Assembly: GCA_032718565.1 (NCBI GenBank)
Contig: JAVGVS010000672.1
Coordinates: forward strand, 85,393-149,392
Reading direction: 5' to 3'
From: Distichodus sexfasciatus
Lineage: Eukaryota; Chordata; Actinopteri; Characiformes; Distichodontidae
DNA length: 64,000 nt
The notes under the pieces are model-generated. The model did no database searches, was not told where the DNA came from, and saw only the letters and a program-made list of their open reading frames with translations. Positions 47,916-59,600 of the stretch are shown here, piece by piece (within the stretch, counting starts at the first letter, position 1; the number at the start of each line of letters is the position of its first letter). Position numbers and translations under genes: made by a program.

Positions 47916-50900
47916 ATGATGAAGCCGGCTGTCATGGTGATGACATCGTTCAGAGCTCTGACCTTTTATCTGATCTTTATGGTCATAATTCCTGGTGAGT
48001 CACCACATAAGCATATTAAAATGGATAATTTTGGCTGATCTTAAATTATTTTCAAGTTTCTTTTACAGTTTCAAATACCATATTGACCATGTAGTCTTTC
48101 TTGCCAATGAACAATGATGCAATTTTTGATTCCATGGTGATTAGTTTAATAAATGGTATTATTGCAAGTTCAGTTAACAATTATTGCCAGAGACATTTTC
48201 TGAATTTCATGAATATACATTTTAATTAGTGGTGGGATGATGATACTTCAATAAGCAATTTTTGTATTCTCAGCACTAAACAGATGGCACTCATACAAAA
48301 AAGTTTCAAAATGCAACACCTTAAGCCATTTTCTTACAGAAGAGAGCATCTCGTGGGACCAAGAATTATAGCAAATTATTGATGAAGCTTCATCGGCTCA
48401 GCAGTATTTAACAACTATAAATAGATTTAGTTCACTGTTCAAAACAAACCTGTCTCAAACATTTTAACAGTAATTTGGATTAGGGATAGAATAGAATAGC
48501 ACAAAATGTATTAACCTCTTAAGCCCTGAGCCTGTTTTACAGATTTTTGCTCTAAAAAAGATACCCAAAATAAAACGTGTATATCTCTACAACCACAATG
48601 TCTATTTTTATGCTTTTGCTATCACAATAAAGTTAACACTTGTGAGATTACTGTAGAAGTGTTGGAATCAGCATACATGTTACTGTTTCAGAATAAAGGA
48701 AGATGGAACACAGCAGAACATGACCCAAAAATCAAGTTCGCCTAAAAAAAAATGATATTCAGAGTGATTATTCCTCTGCAGTGAGCTTTGGTAGCCCAAA
48801 ACCTCAAACAATCCATAGTCCAACATCTTGACTATAAATTGCACCACCAGTATTGCTAAAAAGTAAACAGAGAAATATTAGAAGATGATATTAGTAGAGA
48901 CACGTCTAGGCGGACCCTCTAAATTATCCATTTGGGCACCTTTGGGTACATTTTGGCACCATATGTGCCATTTGAGACTTCTCAGGAACCAAGCTATAAA
49001 ACTTTTTTTTTTCACTTATGTGTCACTTAAGGTATTCATTCCATCTATTTAAGATGTTTTGGGATTGTTTTGAAAAAAAATGAAAACATAAAAAATGAAA
49101 TTGCCAAAACAGGAACATTCACTCAAAATCATATGGATCTTGTAAAAAAGTAATAATAAACATTTGTAACAACAACATCAACAGCAGCAGCAACAACAAC
49201 AACATTACTGTCCATCAAGCCACGACTGAAAACTGTTCTTTTTGGACGTGAGGCGCAGTGGGACCTGGCAATTCAATAAATAGTTCATAAAACAGATTAT
49301 AAACCGTTCAGAAAATGGAATCTCATAATCTGGATCACTATTTTCTCTGGATCCCATTCTGTGGTCAAGAGATCGTCTTCGTCTTATGAAGATTCCACAT
49401 GACTAACAGTAGCTCCACTGTCATAAGCAGGCATGTCCAGTACATCCCGAGTAGTAAAAAATTGCTTCATATTGCCATTATTATTATATCTGGCTATTTT
49501 TATGAAGTGCTGAATCAAAACAGAGCATCTTGAGCGGCCTCCTGCTGGTCTGCTGCGCGCTCTGCTTTACTAGGCGTAAACGCGCTCTCTCCGGTTTTCA
49601 CACTGCTCGGATACGCGGAGCTATATCTCAGGAACCGATTGGTCAATTTGGACAGTTCACGCCTTATTTTACTCTGAAGAGCCAACCGTATTGAGAGACA
49701 GTTATTGAATAATCATCAGCAACATAATTCACCAGTTACAGCGTGCCAAACACGGGGAGTGCGGGACAAGCGCAAAAACTAGGAGCTGATTCGCGGCCCC
49801 GCTGAGCGACAGCCCGGACTCTGAAGGGTGCGCGGATGGATTTCAGAGTAAGACGGTGTGTTGGTTCACAGTTTCATGTGGATTTTATTGACTTTAATGG
49901 GATTTATGATTACAAAACATCAAAGGCAAGGCGTATCATCTTGTTTATAACTTGTGAAGTTATGAGGTTTTTTGGCTGCTCCTTCGGTCAGTTTCGAGGA
50001 GAGATCGGTAATTCGCACATCTGCGTAACCTGCGGAGTCTCATCTTTCATGTGATTTACGTCGTGGTGGTTCGTCGTAGTAGTACAGATTCTACAGCCGT
50101 ATTTCTACCACGTAGTCATGCGCAGGGTTTTTGCACTTGGTTTATTTATGTGTTTGGTGTTGGAATTGGGTTGTGTTCAGGTGGAATTTGTTGGTGGAAA
50201 GTGTTAGACGAGATTCTACCGGTGACGGTGATGTGCCGCATGCCTATGTTTGTTTACTTTACCCACTATTTAAAGCCTTTAAAGACGACGTCACAGTTCC
50301 GCCCCCGATACCGGGGGCTTTCGGGTTTAATTAACTGACTTTCACTTTATAGTCACTAAATTGATAATTTTTCAGATATTTACCTTTTTATTGTTCTTTC
50401 AGCAGTGTCTGCCCAGGAATGGAGTGTGAAATACAACCGACTTGATGTCTGTACATTAGAGGGTTTATCAGTGTACTTATTTGCCACTTATACAGTTCCA
50501 TCGGGTCTTCAAGTATCAAAGATATTTTGGTTAATAAACCCAATAAATGGTGTGGAGCCAACTGATCTGAGGACACTATCATATTATTCAGACAGGGTCA
50601 CATACTTTAACGACAGTAAAAACTTCTCTCTGAAATTAATACATGTGACCAAACGAGATGAGGCCATGTACTGTATCAGAATCATAACAGACACAGAAAA
50701 ACATAGATATACTGGTTTCCCAGGAGTGCAGCTCAAAGTCACAGGTAAATAATCTACATTTATTTTTTACATATTTACACTATAAATTTAACTAAGAATT
50801 TAGATTCTATTTCTTTTCATAAGTGGATCTATTAATGTTCATATTCCATTAGGCCTCCATGTGGAAAGTCCAGTAAAAGTGAAGGAGGGAAATCCATCAC

Positions 50901-53053
50901 TTCTAAAATGTACAACGAGCTGCGGTTTGCCCAACAGTCCAGACTTCATCTGGTATAAAAATGGACGGCAAATTGATCCGGATATCAGAGAGCGAGGCCG
51001 TCTGTCTCTAAATCCAACTGAACCAGACGACATGGGCAGTTATAGCTGTGCTGTCAGAGGATATGAACATCTCGCCTCGTCCGCGGTCTTTCTCAATGTC
51101 ACATGTGAGTCCACGCTGAAAGCTAATGATAGTTGCGTGTCTCTGCGTGTTCTAAAAGTAATTTTGAAAGACTAGAAGCATTTACATCACATTTATGACT
51201 GGTGCACTACTTAAACTGTCAAAATGTAATGTAACATAATGTAATGTAAGTGTTCTATTCATGTTTAACAATAATAACAACATATGATTTTGAGTAGATC
51301 CAGTAGAGGTGATTTGTAAATGTGACCCTGACCACTGATAGCTTTATTATCTGTAAATGTGATAAATACACGATGCATAACTACTTTTGTGGGTTAAAGT
51401 TACAGTTTGCATATAGGACTAGATTAACTAGTTACAAAAGGCCTTACTATTAGGCAGTTAGTAGAGTAAGTGTTAGGGAGCTGGCCTCGTTATCAGAGGG
51501 TCATCAGTTCGAGTCCCAGACTGGTACCATTGCTCTTCTCCTCACTGTCAAAAAGCTGCCCACTGTGCTGTCCTGTAATTATCACAATGACAAATAATCA
51601 CTCACTTTACTTCAAGTGCTACTACTATTACTACTAACATCATCAACAACAACAACAACAACACTAATAACAATAAAATAATCCAATTTTCAGATTCTCC
51701 AAAGCACGTCTCAGTGTCCATCAGTCCCTCTGGTGAAATAGAGGAAGGCAGTGCAGTGACTCTGACCTGCAGCAGCGATGCAAATCCACCCGTGGAGGTC
51801 TATGCCTGGTTTAAGAACCGAACGTCTGTAGGAAAGGGAGAAACATACAGCATCCCTGAGGTCAGCATTCAGGACAGTGGAGAGTACAGGTGCAAGACCA
51901 GTAATGCAGAAGGCGTTCAGTACTCTGCTGGTGTGGTTCTGAATGTGGTTGGTAAGGTTAAAACAGATTTCTGATTGTGTGGTTTGCATGAACGGTATAT
52001 TTATTCCAGAGTAATGATCATTCTGTCTGTAAGTTAATATTTTCTATCTCTCTTTTTTTTAGAAAGGCAATCTAACATAATTATAGTGTGTGTCACTATA
52101 GGAGCGGCTCTGTGTCTACTCGTCATTATCTCCTCTATAGTTTTCTGGTAAGGCCTAAAAATCTTCATTTGAGTGTGAGTGACTCATGAGATATTTTGTG
52201 AAAGGAGTGTGCTACTTACTATCTGATTAAATACTTATTTCTTTGTGTTAGGAGAAGGAGGAAGAAGAAGAAGAGGACAGATGAACATGCATATCAGGTG
52301 TGTTCCCAAACTTAAGATTATGTTGTGTCTGAAGAAAAGACCTTTGTAAATTACTATTATGATCCTATTACCCTCTAGATGGCAGTGTAGACTTGGCACC
52401 CCAAAAAACCTTTAGATAAGCTTTCTTGCTCACACTACTATATTCCTTTTCACAATAAATAAATGTGAATATCATAAAGGATTTAACCATTTGTTGAAGA
52501 AAAACCCCAACCCTACCAACTGCCTTCGAAGTAACGTAAATTCCCCTGAAACTCCCTGCAGCATATTAGGGCCTCCCGTTATTTATTTTCTTCAGATTGT
52601 TAGCATTTTATTAGCTTTAATTTATTTCAGATCCCTGCAAATAAAAGATCATATGGAGTTTGAGAAACTGCTCTGTACAGTGCAACCTCATGTGATTTAG
52701 TGATTTACTATCTTACGGAGACTAAAAAATCATTTCTGTTGACATGTGCCCTCTAAACTCTAGAATGTGACCCCAAATGCTAAGGATGACACCTACACGC
52801 CTCTGAGCCTCACCACCAGGTCACCTAATGATATATACCAAACAATAGCAGTGAGTGTCTGTTCAGAAATCAAATTACTACATGCACATAACAATAAACA
52901 ATTTGACTTCTTCAGTCTCTTTCTTTTTCTTTGTTTCATGCTGCTTTTTTCCTCACACAGACTCTTCATCCTGGTCACTCTGATGACCCATACACAGCCC
53001 TGGATCCTCAGTCTATGTGTGCTGAGTACGACACTATAGCAGTGAGGCTTTAA
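47916..53053 (+). CDS. CD22/Siglec-like receptor, three Ig domains, two YxxL/I pairs
   Basis: Eight coding exons, 413 aa: 47916-47994 (signal peptide), 50403-50744 (V-set), 50853-51104 (Ig2), 51694-51951 (Ig3), 52063-52147 (TM), 52252-52297 (basic RRRKKKR), 52764-52850, 52961-53053. The V domain has the Siglec layout (EPTDLR, PGVQLKVT), and Ig2 has the CTTSC pair that in Siglecs bonds to the V domain. The tail has YTPL...YQTI and YTAL-x8-YDTI. A noncoding first exon ending about 47435 is likely (TTAG then GTAAGA). Oddly, the V domain lacks the usual B-strand and E-strand cysteines, while YCIRI keeps an Arg at the sialic-acid-binding position. AATAAA at 53146-53151 is a candidate poly(A) signal. 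Confidence 0.85.
48511..50334 (+). mobile_element. Possible piggyBac-like non-autonomous element
   Basis: Starts TTAACCTCTTAAGCCCTGAG and ends GGGCTTTCGGGTTTAATTAA; the ends are loosely inverted (AAGCCC and GGGCTT) and flanked by TTAA. It fills most of intron 1 of the three-Ig CD22-like gene. Its right 800 bp is unusually CpG-rich (GCGCGCTCTGC, CGCGGAGC) and holds only short open frames. The boundaries are a guess. Confidence 0.35.
51447..51605 (+). mobile_element. tRNA-derived SINE, family A variant
   Basis: Head TAGGCAGTTAGTAGAGTAAG, B-box-like AGTTCGAGTCC, tail ACAATGACAAATAATCACTC, in the intron between Ig2 and Ig3 exons of the three-Ig CD22-like gene. The body is shortened. Confidence 0.6.
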
Positions 53054-53230
53054 ACATATTAACAGTGACTGTGTATTGGAGGTGGTGGTAATGTGTTAAG
53101 AAACTATTTTTGATAATCCTCTCAACGTTCTAATATCTGTGCTGTAATAAAACAAAGAAATGAATAAAGAAAGAGTAGCTAATGATGTGTCTTGTTTGGT
53201 ACTGTTGATTGAAATGTTACCCCAATGAAC

Positions 53231-53400
53231 GTGAGTGATTATTTGTCATTGTGAACACACCACAGCACAGCACAGCACAACCAAATGTGACCTCTGCATT
53301 TAACCTGTGGGTGAGGGAGCAGTGGGCGGCTAACAACCGCCTGGGGCGCAGTGCTTGGAGACGGTACCTTGCTCGTGGGTACCTTAGTTCTTCAACTTTA
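53231..53400 (-). mobile_element. tRNA-derived SINE, family A, head-truncated
   Basis: GTGAGTGATTATTTGTCATT to GGTACCTTGCTCGTGGGTAC; the tRNA-like head is missing. It lies downstream of the three-Ig CD22-like gene. Confidence 0.65.
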
Positions 53401-53463
53401 AGTCAGACTCCTCCTGGAAACGGTCAGTCATACATCAGTAAACTCACTTCCTTCTTTTTTTAA

Positions 53464-54311
53464 TTATTTTATTTTATTTATTTTTTTGCCCGCCACCACC
53501 CCCCCTCTTCGGAGGACCACTTCATTCATTTATTTGTTTTATTTTTATATCATTCATTTAGTTTGTTGCAGTAATTAACTTAAATGTGACGTGGGGAGAG
53601 GGAAGGGAGAAAGACAAAGAATAGAGAGAGAAAGAGAAGAGAGACACAGTGCTGAAAAAGATAAAGAAAGGATAGGAAAGGAAGTGAAAATTTCATGGGG
53701 CAGCTGCTGCATCTGTAGCGTAGAATAGCATCGCACCAACTCCCGCATCTGAAAAACAAAATCCAAACACACACAAAAAACACACAAACCACTGGCAACA
53801 CTGTGGTAACACGACAGAAGTCTGCCTGAAATCCTACGTTGTTTATGCATGTGTGCCTAGGTATGCAGAGGTATGCATGTTTGTCTTTATCAGTGTGTGT
53901 ATACATGCATATAAGTACGTGTGTTGATGTGTGTGTATGGGTACCCGTATGTCGACCCGCACGCGCATATGAATATATGTATGTGCGCACGCATGTGTGT
54001 CTGACTGTGTGTGTGTGTCTCTCACGAAGTGATTTATAATGAGGGTGGAAGGCCACAACAATCAATGCCGGACCACCGTCCAAGGAAGACCTAGAGAGCC
54101 ACGGAGTTCATTGGGACCCAGCTCTCCCATCAGTGGCCAGGGGACCCAGGCCGCACGCCCCAGGAAGGCCAACGTTACCCACCCCCCCAGGCCGTAAGCG
54201 AGCGGCCACTCTGTCAGAGATCAGCAGCACCCCAGGGATGCAGCCAACCCCGCCCCCAGGCCCGTCAGCCAGCACCCACCATCCCTGGCAGGGAGCAGGA
54301 TTTATTTATTT
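53464..54311. other. Intergenic stretch with simple repeats
   Basis: T-rich, GA-rich (53597-53680), CA/TG-rich (53765-54020) and C-rich (54110-54260) segments follow one another. No gene, splice site pair or conserved domain is evident. The composition suggests dispersed repeat sequence. Confidence 0.5.
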
Positions 54312-56310
54312 GGAACAATGGGCCAGTTTATATTTTGCCCCTTGAACGGAAGGTCACCAGTTCATCCCCATACCGGTAAAGCTACCACTGTGGGACTCAT
54401 GAGCAACGTACCATCCCCAAGCACTACTCCCCGGGTGGGGCCCATGTCATCTGCCTACTGCTCCATCACAGATGGGTGAAATGCAGGGTTCACATTTCAT
54501 GTTGGTGTACTGTGTGGTGTAGTGTGCTGTGTTCACAATGACAATCACTCACTTAAACAATCTCACCAACATGTTTTCCAATAAACTGCTTAAAGTTAAT
54601 TAGATGATTATAATTTTCACTTATTTGTCACTTGCTCTTTTAACTGCACCAAGCAGCAATAGCACTAAGTTCTCATTCTACACATGGCTAAAGAGGAAGC
54701 CTGTGGTCGAAACTGGCTGCCTGGAAACCACTTTGTTTGAGCGGCCACCCTGTGCGGCCACCCTGTCAGAGATCAGCAGCACCCCAGGGATGCAGCCAAC
54801 CCCGCCCCCGCCCCCGCCCCCAGGCCTTCCTTTCTTTTCTTTTTCCTTTTTAAATAAAGGCCCACTCCACCTCAAGTGTTGGGTATGAAATTGTGTATGA
54901 AACTAAAGTGCAATTAAAATATTTTGGGCCCTCCAAGGCCCTACCAGTATCTTGTTGAGATATGATGTGTTATGAGTGCAATGACTGAAGTGCAGTTAAA
55001 ATAAAATAAAAATCAGTAAATAAAAAAGAAGTTGGGGTGTGAGTGTGTGTAGGTTGTGATGTTGGTGGTTGGGGGGGCGACTGCAAGCAGCCCCGTCGAT
55101 GTGCCAAGTGCACAGACCCACACACAAACACACACACCCAGCACACACGCACCCACAACCATCCCTGCCCACATCCACCGGCACTCCCCAAGGAGCCCCA
55201 AGGAACTCCCCGAAAGCCGGCCCGCCCCCCAGGAAGGGCACGCCCGGTGGAACGCGCACCCCAGGCGAGCTGCCCGCCCAGGAAGCAAGCTGCCACCAGG
55301 CACCAGGGCGCGGACCCCGCATTCCAGCCCACACCAGCGAGGCCCAGTCACCATTCCAGGGCCGGTACCCGCCACCAAAAGGCCACTAGCAGCCCCACCC
55401 GCACCTGCCGGCGGCCCACCACGGTCCCCCCGGCTCCAACTGCCCCGTGCCGAACCGCAGCCAGCCTGCACCACTAACCTAAGCTCCCCAGCCCCCCGAG
55501 ATCCCATGCCCTCCAAGCTCCCCGGCCCTCTAAGGGCCTCATGGGACAGCAAGTCGTGACCCATCACCCCCACTATGTGATGAGATCAACTCACTCCCTT
55601 CTTACATTTCTGAAACTTTGACTTGCACCTGCAACTTTATTGCAACAAAACGCCTAAAAACACCTCAACTTTCATCGCAATTTTTTTTGAAAAGCTGCAG
55701 CAAAATCAGTCATTTTAGGCCGCAACATTCTCAGAAAATGCCTACAAAATCCTGGAGGGAACGTTTAATACAAACAATTGATCCTGGATTACCAGTCTCT
55801 TTCCCACAGTCAATAAAAAACTAATTAAAATCCGCTTTAATTATATTTAAGTTCAGATGGCGATCAGATGGTTGACTACTGAGAAACAAAGAGGTTTGCA
55901 GGCAGCCAGTTTCGACCACAGGCTTCCTCTTTAGCCATGTGTATAATGAGAACTTAGTGCTATTGCTGCTTGGTGCAATTAAAAGAGCAAGTGACAAATA
56001 AGTGAAAATTATAATCATCTAATTAACTTTAAGCAGTTTATTGGAAAACACGTTGGTGAGATTGTTTAAGTGAGTGATTGTCATTGTGAACACAGCACAC
56101 CACACCACACAGTGCACCAAAATGAAATGTGAACCCTGCATTTCACCCATCTGTGATGGAGCAGTAGGCAGATGTCATGGGCATCACCCGAGGAGTAGTG
56201 CTTGGGGATGGTACGTTGCTCATGAGTCCCACAGTAGTACCGTTACCGGTATGGGGATCAACTGGTGACCTTCCGTTCATGGGGCAAACTATAAACTGGC
56301 CCATTGTTCC
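54312..56310. repeat. Large inverted repeat, 427-bp arms around C-rich core
   Basis: Left arm 54312-54738 is the reverse complement of right arm 55884-56310 with few mismatches. Both arms contain a tRNA-derived SINE followed by a tail with CACTTATTTGTCACTTGCTC. The 1145-bp core (54739-55883) is very C-rich on the plus strand over 54740-55560. The unit lies between the two plus-strand CD22-like genes. Confidence 0.85.
54739..55560. repeat. C-rich low-complexity tract
   Basis: Long stretch dominated by CCC and CCCGCCC runs, with open frames on both strands that have proline/glycine-rich composition and no recognisable domain. The stretch GAGATCAGCAGCACCCCAGG occurs here (54769 on) and again left of the inverted repeat (54219 on), so a piece of the tract is duplicated either side of the left arm. 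Confidence 0.65.
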
Positions 56311-56632
56311 AATGTGTTTAGAATACCTTTATGTATTTATGAAAAGAACCATAAAATACTAAAAACAGTGCAAATAAATAGTTTCAACAGCTTGCTATAA
56401 TTGACCTTTGGTACAGATGGCCATATTCTTTTCTTGCAGCCTGCAGCCTGTGGTTTTTGGCTAGCTCAAACAAACGGAAATAAAGGTAGAGCTAAATGAC
56501 ACTCGGCAACCACAGACTGCCTGCCTATTTGCTACAAACGTCAACTGGGATATTCTCATCAATGTTCCTTTACATTTAAAAATGATTTTATAATACACGT
56601 TCATACTGCTAATTCAAGAACGTGAACACATC

Positions 56633-59600
56633 ATGTTGTGTCCATCCTTGATATTTTATCTGGCCATCTTGGGTAAGCAACTATTTTATTTTTACCGACC
56701 TTTTTGAATAACTACATGCAACTTATATATTTATTAGATTACTTCTCACCAGAGGTGGACAGTAACTAAGTACATTTACTTGAGTACTGTGCTTAAGTAG
56801 AGATTTTGAGTATCTGTACTTTACTTGAGTGGTATTTTTCTTGGAAACTTTCATTTCACTACATTTGAAAGACAAATACGATACTTTTTACTTCACTGCA
56901 TTTCTATCAAGGTTTTCGTTAAAGTGGATGTTATTCCCCCTTTTCTAAAATGTGATTAGTTGTTTGGCAGGTGACAGTCTATCAGTAATCAGCAGGGTTA
57001 CGTAACGCCTGTAAACTGCAACTATAAAACCAAGTTCAGACAGTTTTCTGTCTTGATTAAAACATTGTTGCTGTTGAAAGTCATGAAGCTAGAGGTGTAG
57101 AGCTGGGTTTTAAGCAGGTTGGAATGTTGATTTGATGTTCTGAGCTGCATTTACAGCTACTCCACTGTTCCCCTGATTAAGCTGAGGTTGTGTTTCATTC
57201 TCTAACATTCCACCAATTCCTTATTCTACAGATTCTACAAGCTAGTCAGAGGCATTAGGTGTTATAAGTGTTGTGGCAATAATGCAACAATGTGGTGAAA
57301 GATGTACTTTTAATACTAAAATATTTTTTAAAACAAGTACTTCAGTACTTTAACTTAAGTAAAAATCTGACTGTACAACTTTCACTTGTATTGCAGTAAC
57401 ATTTGATTAGTGGGGTCTGTACTTTCACTTAAGTAATAATGTTAGCTACTTTGCCCACCTCTGCTTCTCACGTATTTTCAGGTGCTTTCAGCATGGACAT
57501 GCATGTGAAGTATCAAAATCGTTATATGTGTGTTCTGAAGGGATCTTCAGTTGACCTGCACTGCACTTTTAAACCCCCCGGTGGGCTGGTCGCAAGTAAA
57601 GCTTTTTGGACCACAGTTCCAGTTCAAAACATGGAGGCACCGAATCTGTCATATGAGTCACAGTACAGAGGCAGAGTCCAGTATCTTGGAGACAAATTCC
57701 AATACTGTACACTGAGACTAAACAATGTGAGGAGAGAGGATGAACACAAGGAATATTACTTTATGTTCACCAAAGGAATAAAGAAGTGGCTTGGGCAGCC
57801 TGGAGTTAGACTCAAAGTTACAGGTAAACTTTAAACAATAACACTACTTACACAGCGTATACAAAGTTTAAAGGTTATATCAAAGACTGCTTAGACATTT
57901 TCTAGTCTTGTTACCTGCCTATCATAAGTTTGTTCATAGAAAAGATTACACTGAAGTGATTGGTGAAAGCTGTCTTTTTTCTATTTCTGCGTTCACAACG
58001 TTGGTTTTTCTCATGCACATTTTGTAACTGCTCATATTCATCGATAATAAGTAATTTGCCAAAATATTGCTCTACGAGGAACAGCACATTTGAGTTCTTT
58101 TTCTCTTCATTCCTGCTATTAACTGCAGGATATTACAGAATATGATCTTAGTTACAAACGATTTCTCCTTTCGTGTTGCAGAACTGCGGGTTTATATTCC
58201 TGAGCGAGTGTTAGAGAAGGATGATGTAGCTGTCACCTGTCAAACCTCTTGCAGTCTGACCTATTCAGCAATCATCTGGTATAAAAATGGACGTCCTTTA
58301 AGCACAAAGCGCACTGAGAACAACCGACTCCTTCTGCAGTCAGTCAGCAGTGAGGATGCCGGCAGTTATAGCTGTGCTGTAAGAGGATATGAACATCTCC
58401 CCTCTCCTGCTCAAACTCTCACTGTCACATGTGAGTCAACAATCTGAAAATGTGAACATCTTGCCCAGTTTGAAATGATGTTTTGGCTAAATTCTGTGAT
58501 CTACAATTATTACAATAGTTTTATTTTGCCCCAGATTCTCCAAAGACTGTTTCAGTGTCCATCAGTCCCTCTGGTAAAGTAATGGAGGGTAGTTCAGTGA
58601 TCCTGACCTGCAGCAGTGATGCAAACCCACCAGTAGAGAGCTACACTTGGTTTAGAGAAGGTGGATCTACATCTGTCGGATCTGGACAAAGTTACAGCAT
58701 CAGCAGCATCAGCTCTGCACATAAAGGGAATTATCGATGTGAGGCACTAAACAGACATGGGTCTGGACACTCAGAGTACAAGTCATTAGATGTTTTATGT
58801 AAGTTTTCCTTCCTTGTAGGATATTGGTGGAGGGAGAGTCAACTTAAAAATAAACTTAAAATAACTCCAAACTTTGCTCGGGATTGATTGTAATTCTACA
58901 CTTTCTTCTAGATCTTCCAAAGACTGTCTCGGTGTCCATCAGTCCCTGTGGTAAAATAGTGGAGGGCAGTTCAGTGACTCTGATCTGCAGCAGTGATGCT
59001 AATCCACCTGTGCATAGTTACACCTGGTTTAAAGAAGGTGCAACTTCACCTGTAGGATCTGGACATAGTTATAGCATCACCAACATCAGCTCTGCAGATA
59101 AAGGGAAATATCGATGTGGAGCAGTAAATAACCATGGATCTGGTTATTCAGAGTACATGCTGTTAGCTGTTTTATGTATGTTTCATTCTCCTCCATTATA
59201 TCAGTTTCTTTTAGAATGTTCTAAAAAGATTTTAACTGACACCTGGGAGGTTTTCTCAACGAAACAGTGTTTAATTTATTCAAAATTATAATATCCAGCA
59301 TGAGTATACGGCATTTCCTTTGGATTATCCATCTTACTGTGTAATATAACTTAATTAATCCTCACTCAATAGCTTATCAATAGTAGAGCTACTTTTAAAA
59401 AGCTGTAGCCAACTAATGATACTATTACATGACCACTGCATCACGGCGCGCTCCTGGCAGCTGCGAGATGGAGTCCACCTTGCCAAAAAAAAAAAGCAAG
59501 AATTTGCACCTGTGAAATGGGTTCAATGTAGCTGACAATTTTCTCCATAGCTTGTAGAGTTGTTAACTACTATATCAAAACAGTTGCTTGGCTGTAGCTT

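Noticed and set aside
53839..54083. Short Cys/His/Thr-rich frames on both strands
   Set aside because: Products of CA/TG-rich simple sequence without conserved motifs.
54970..55573. Several overlapping open frames of 100-190 codons on both strands
   Set aside because: They arise from C-rich low-complexity sequence that lacks stops, with Pro/Gly/Ala-rich composition, no domain and no splice context.
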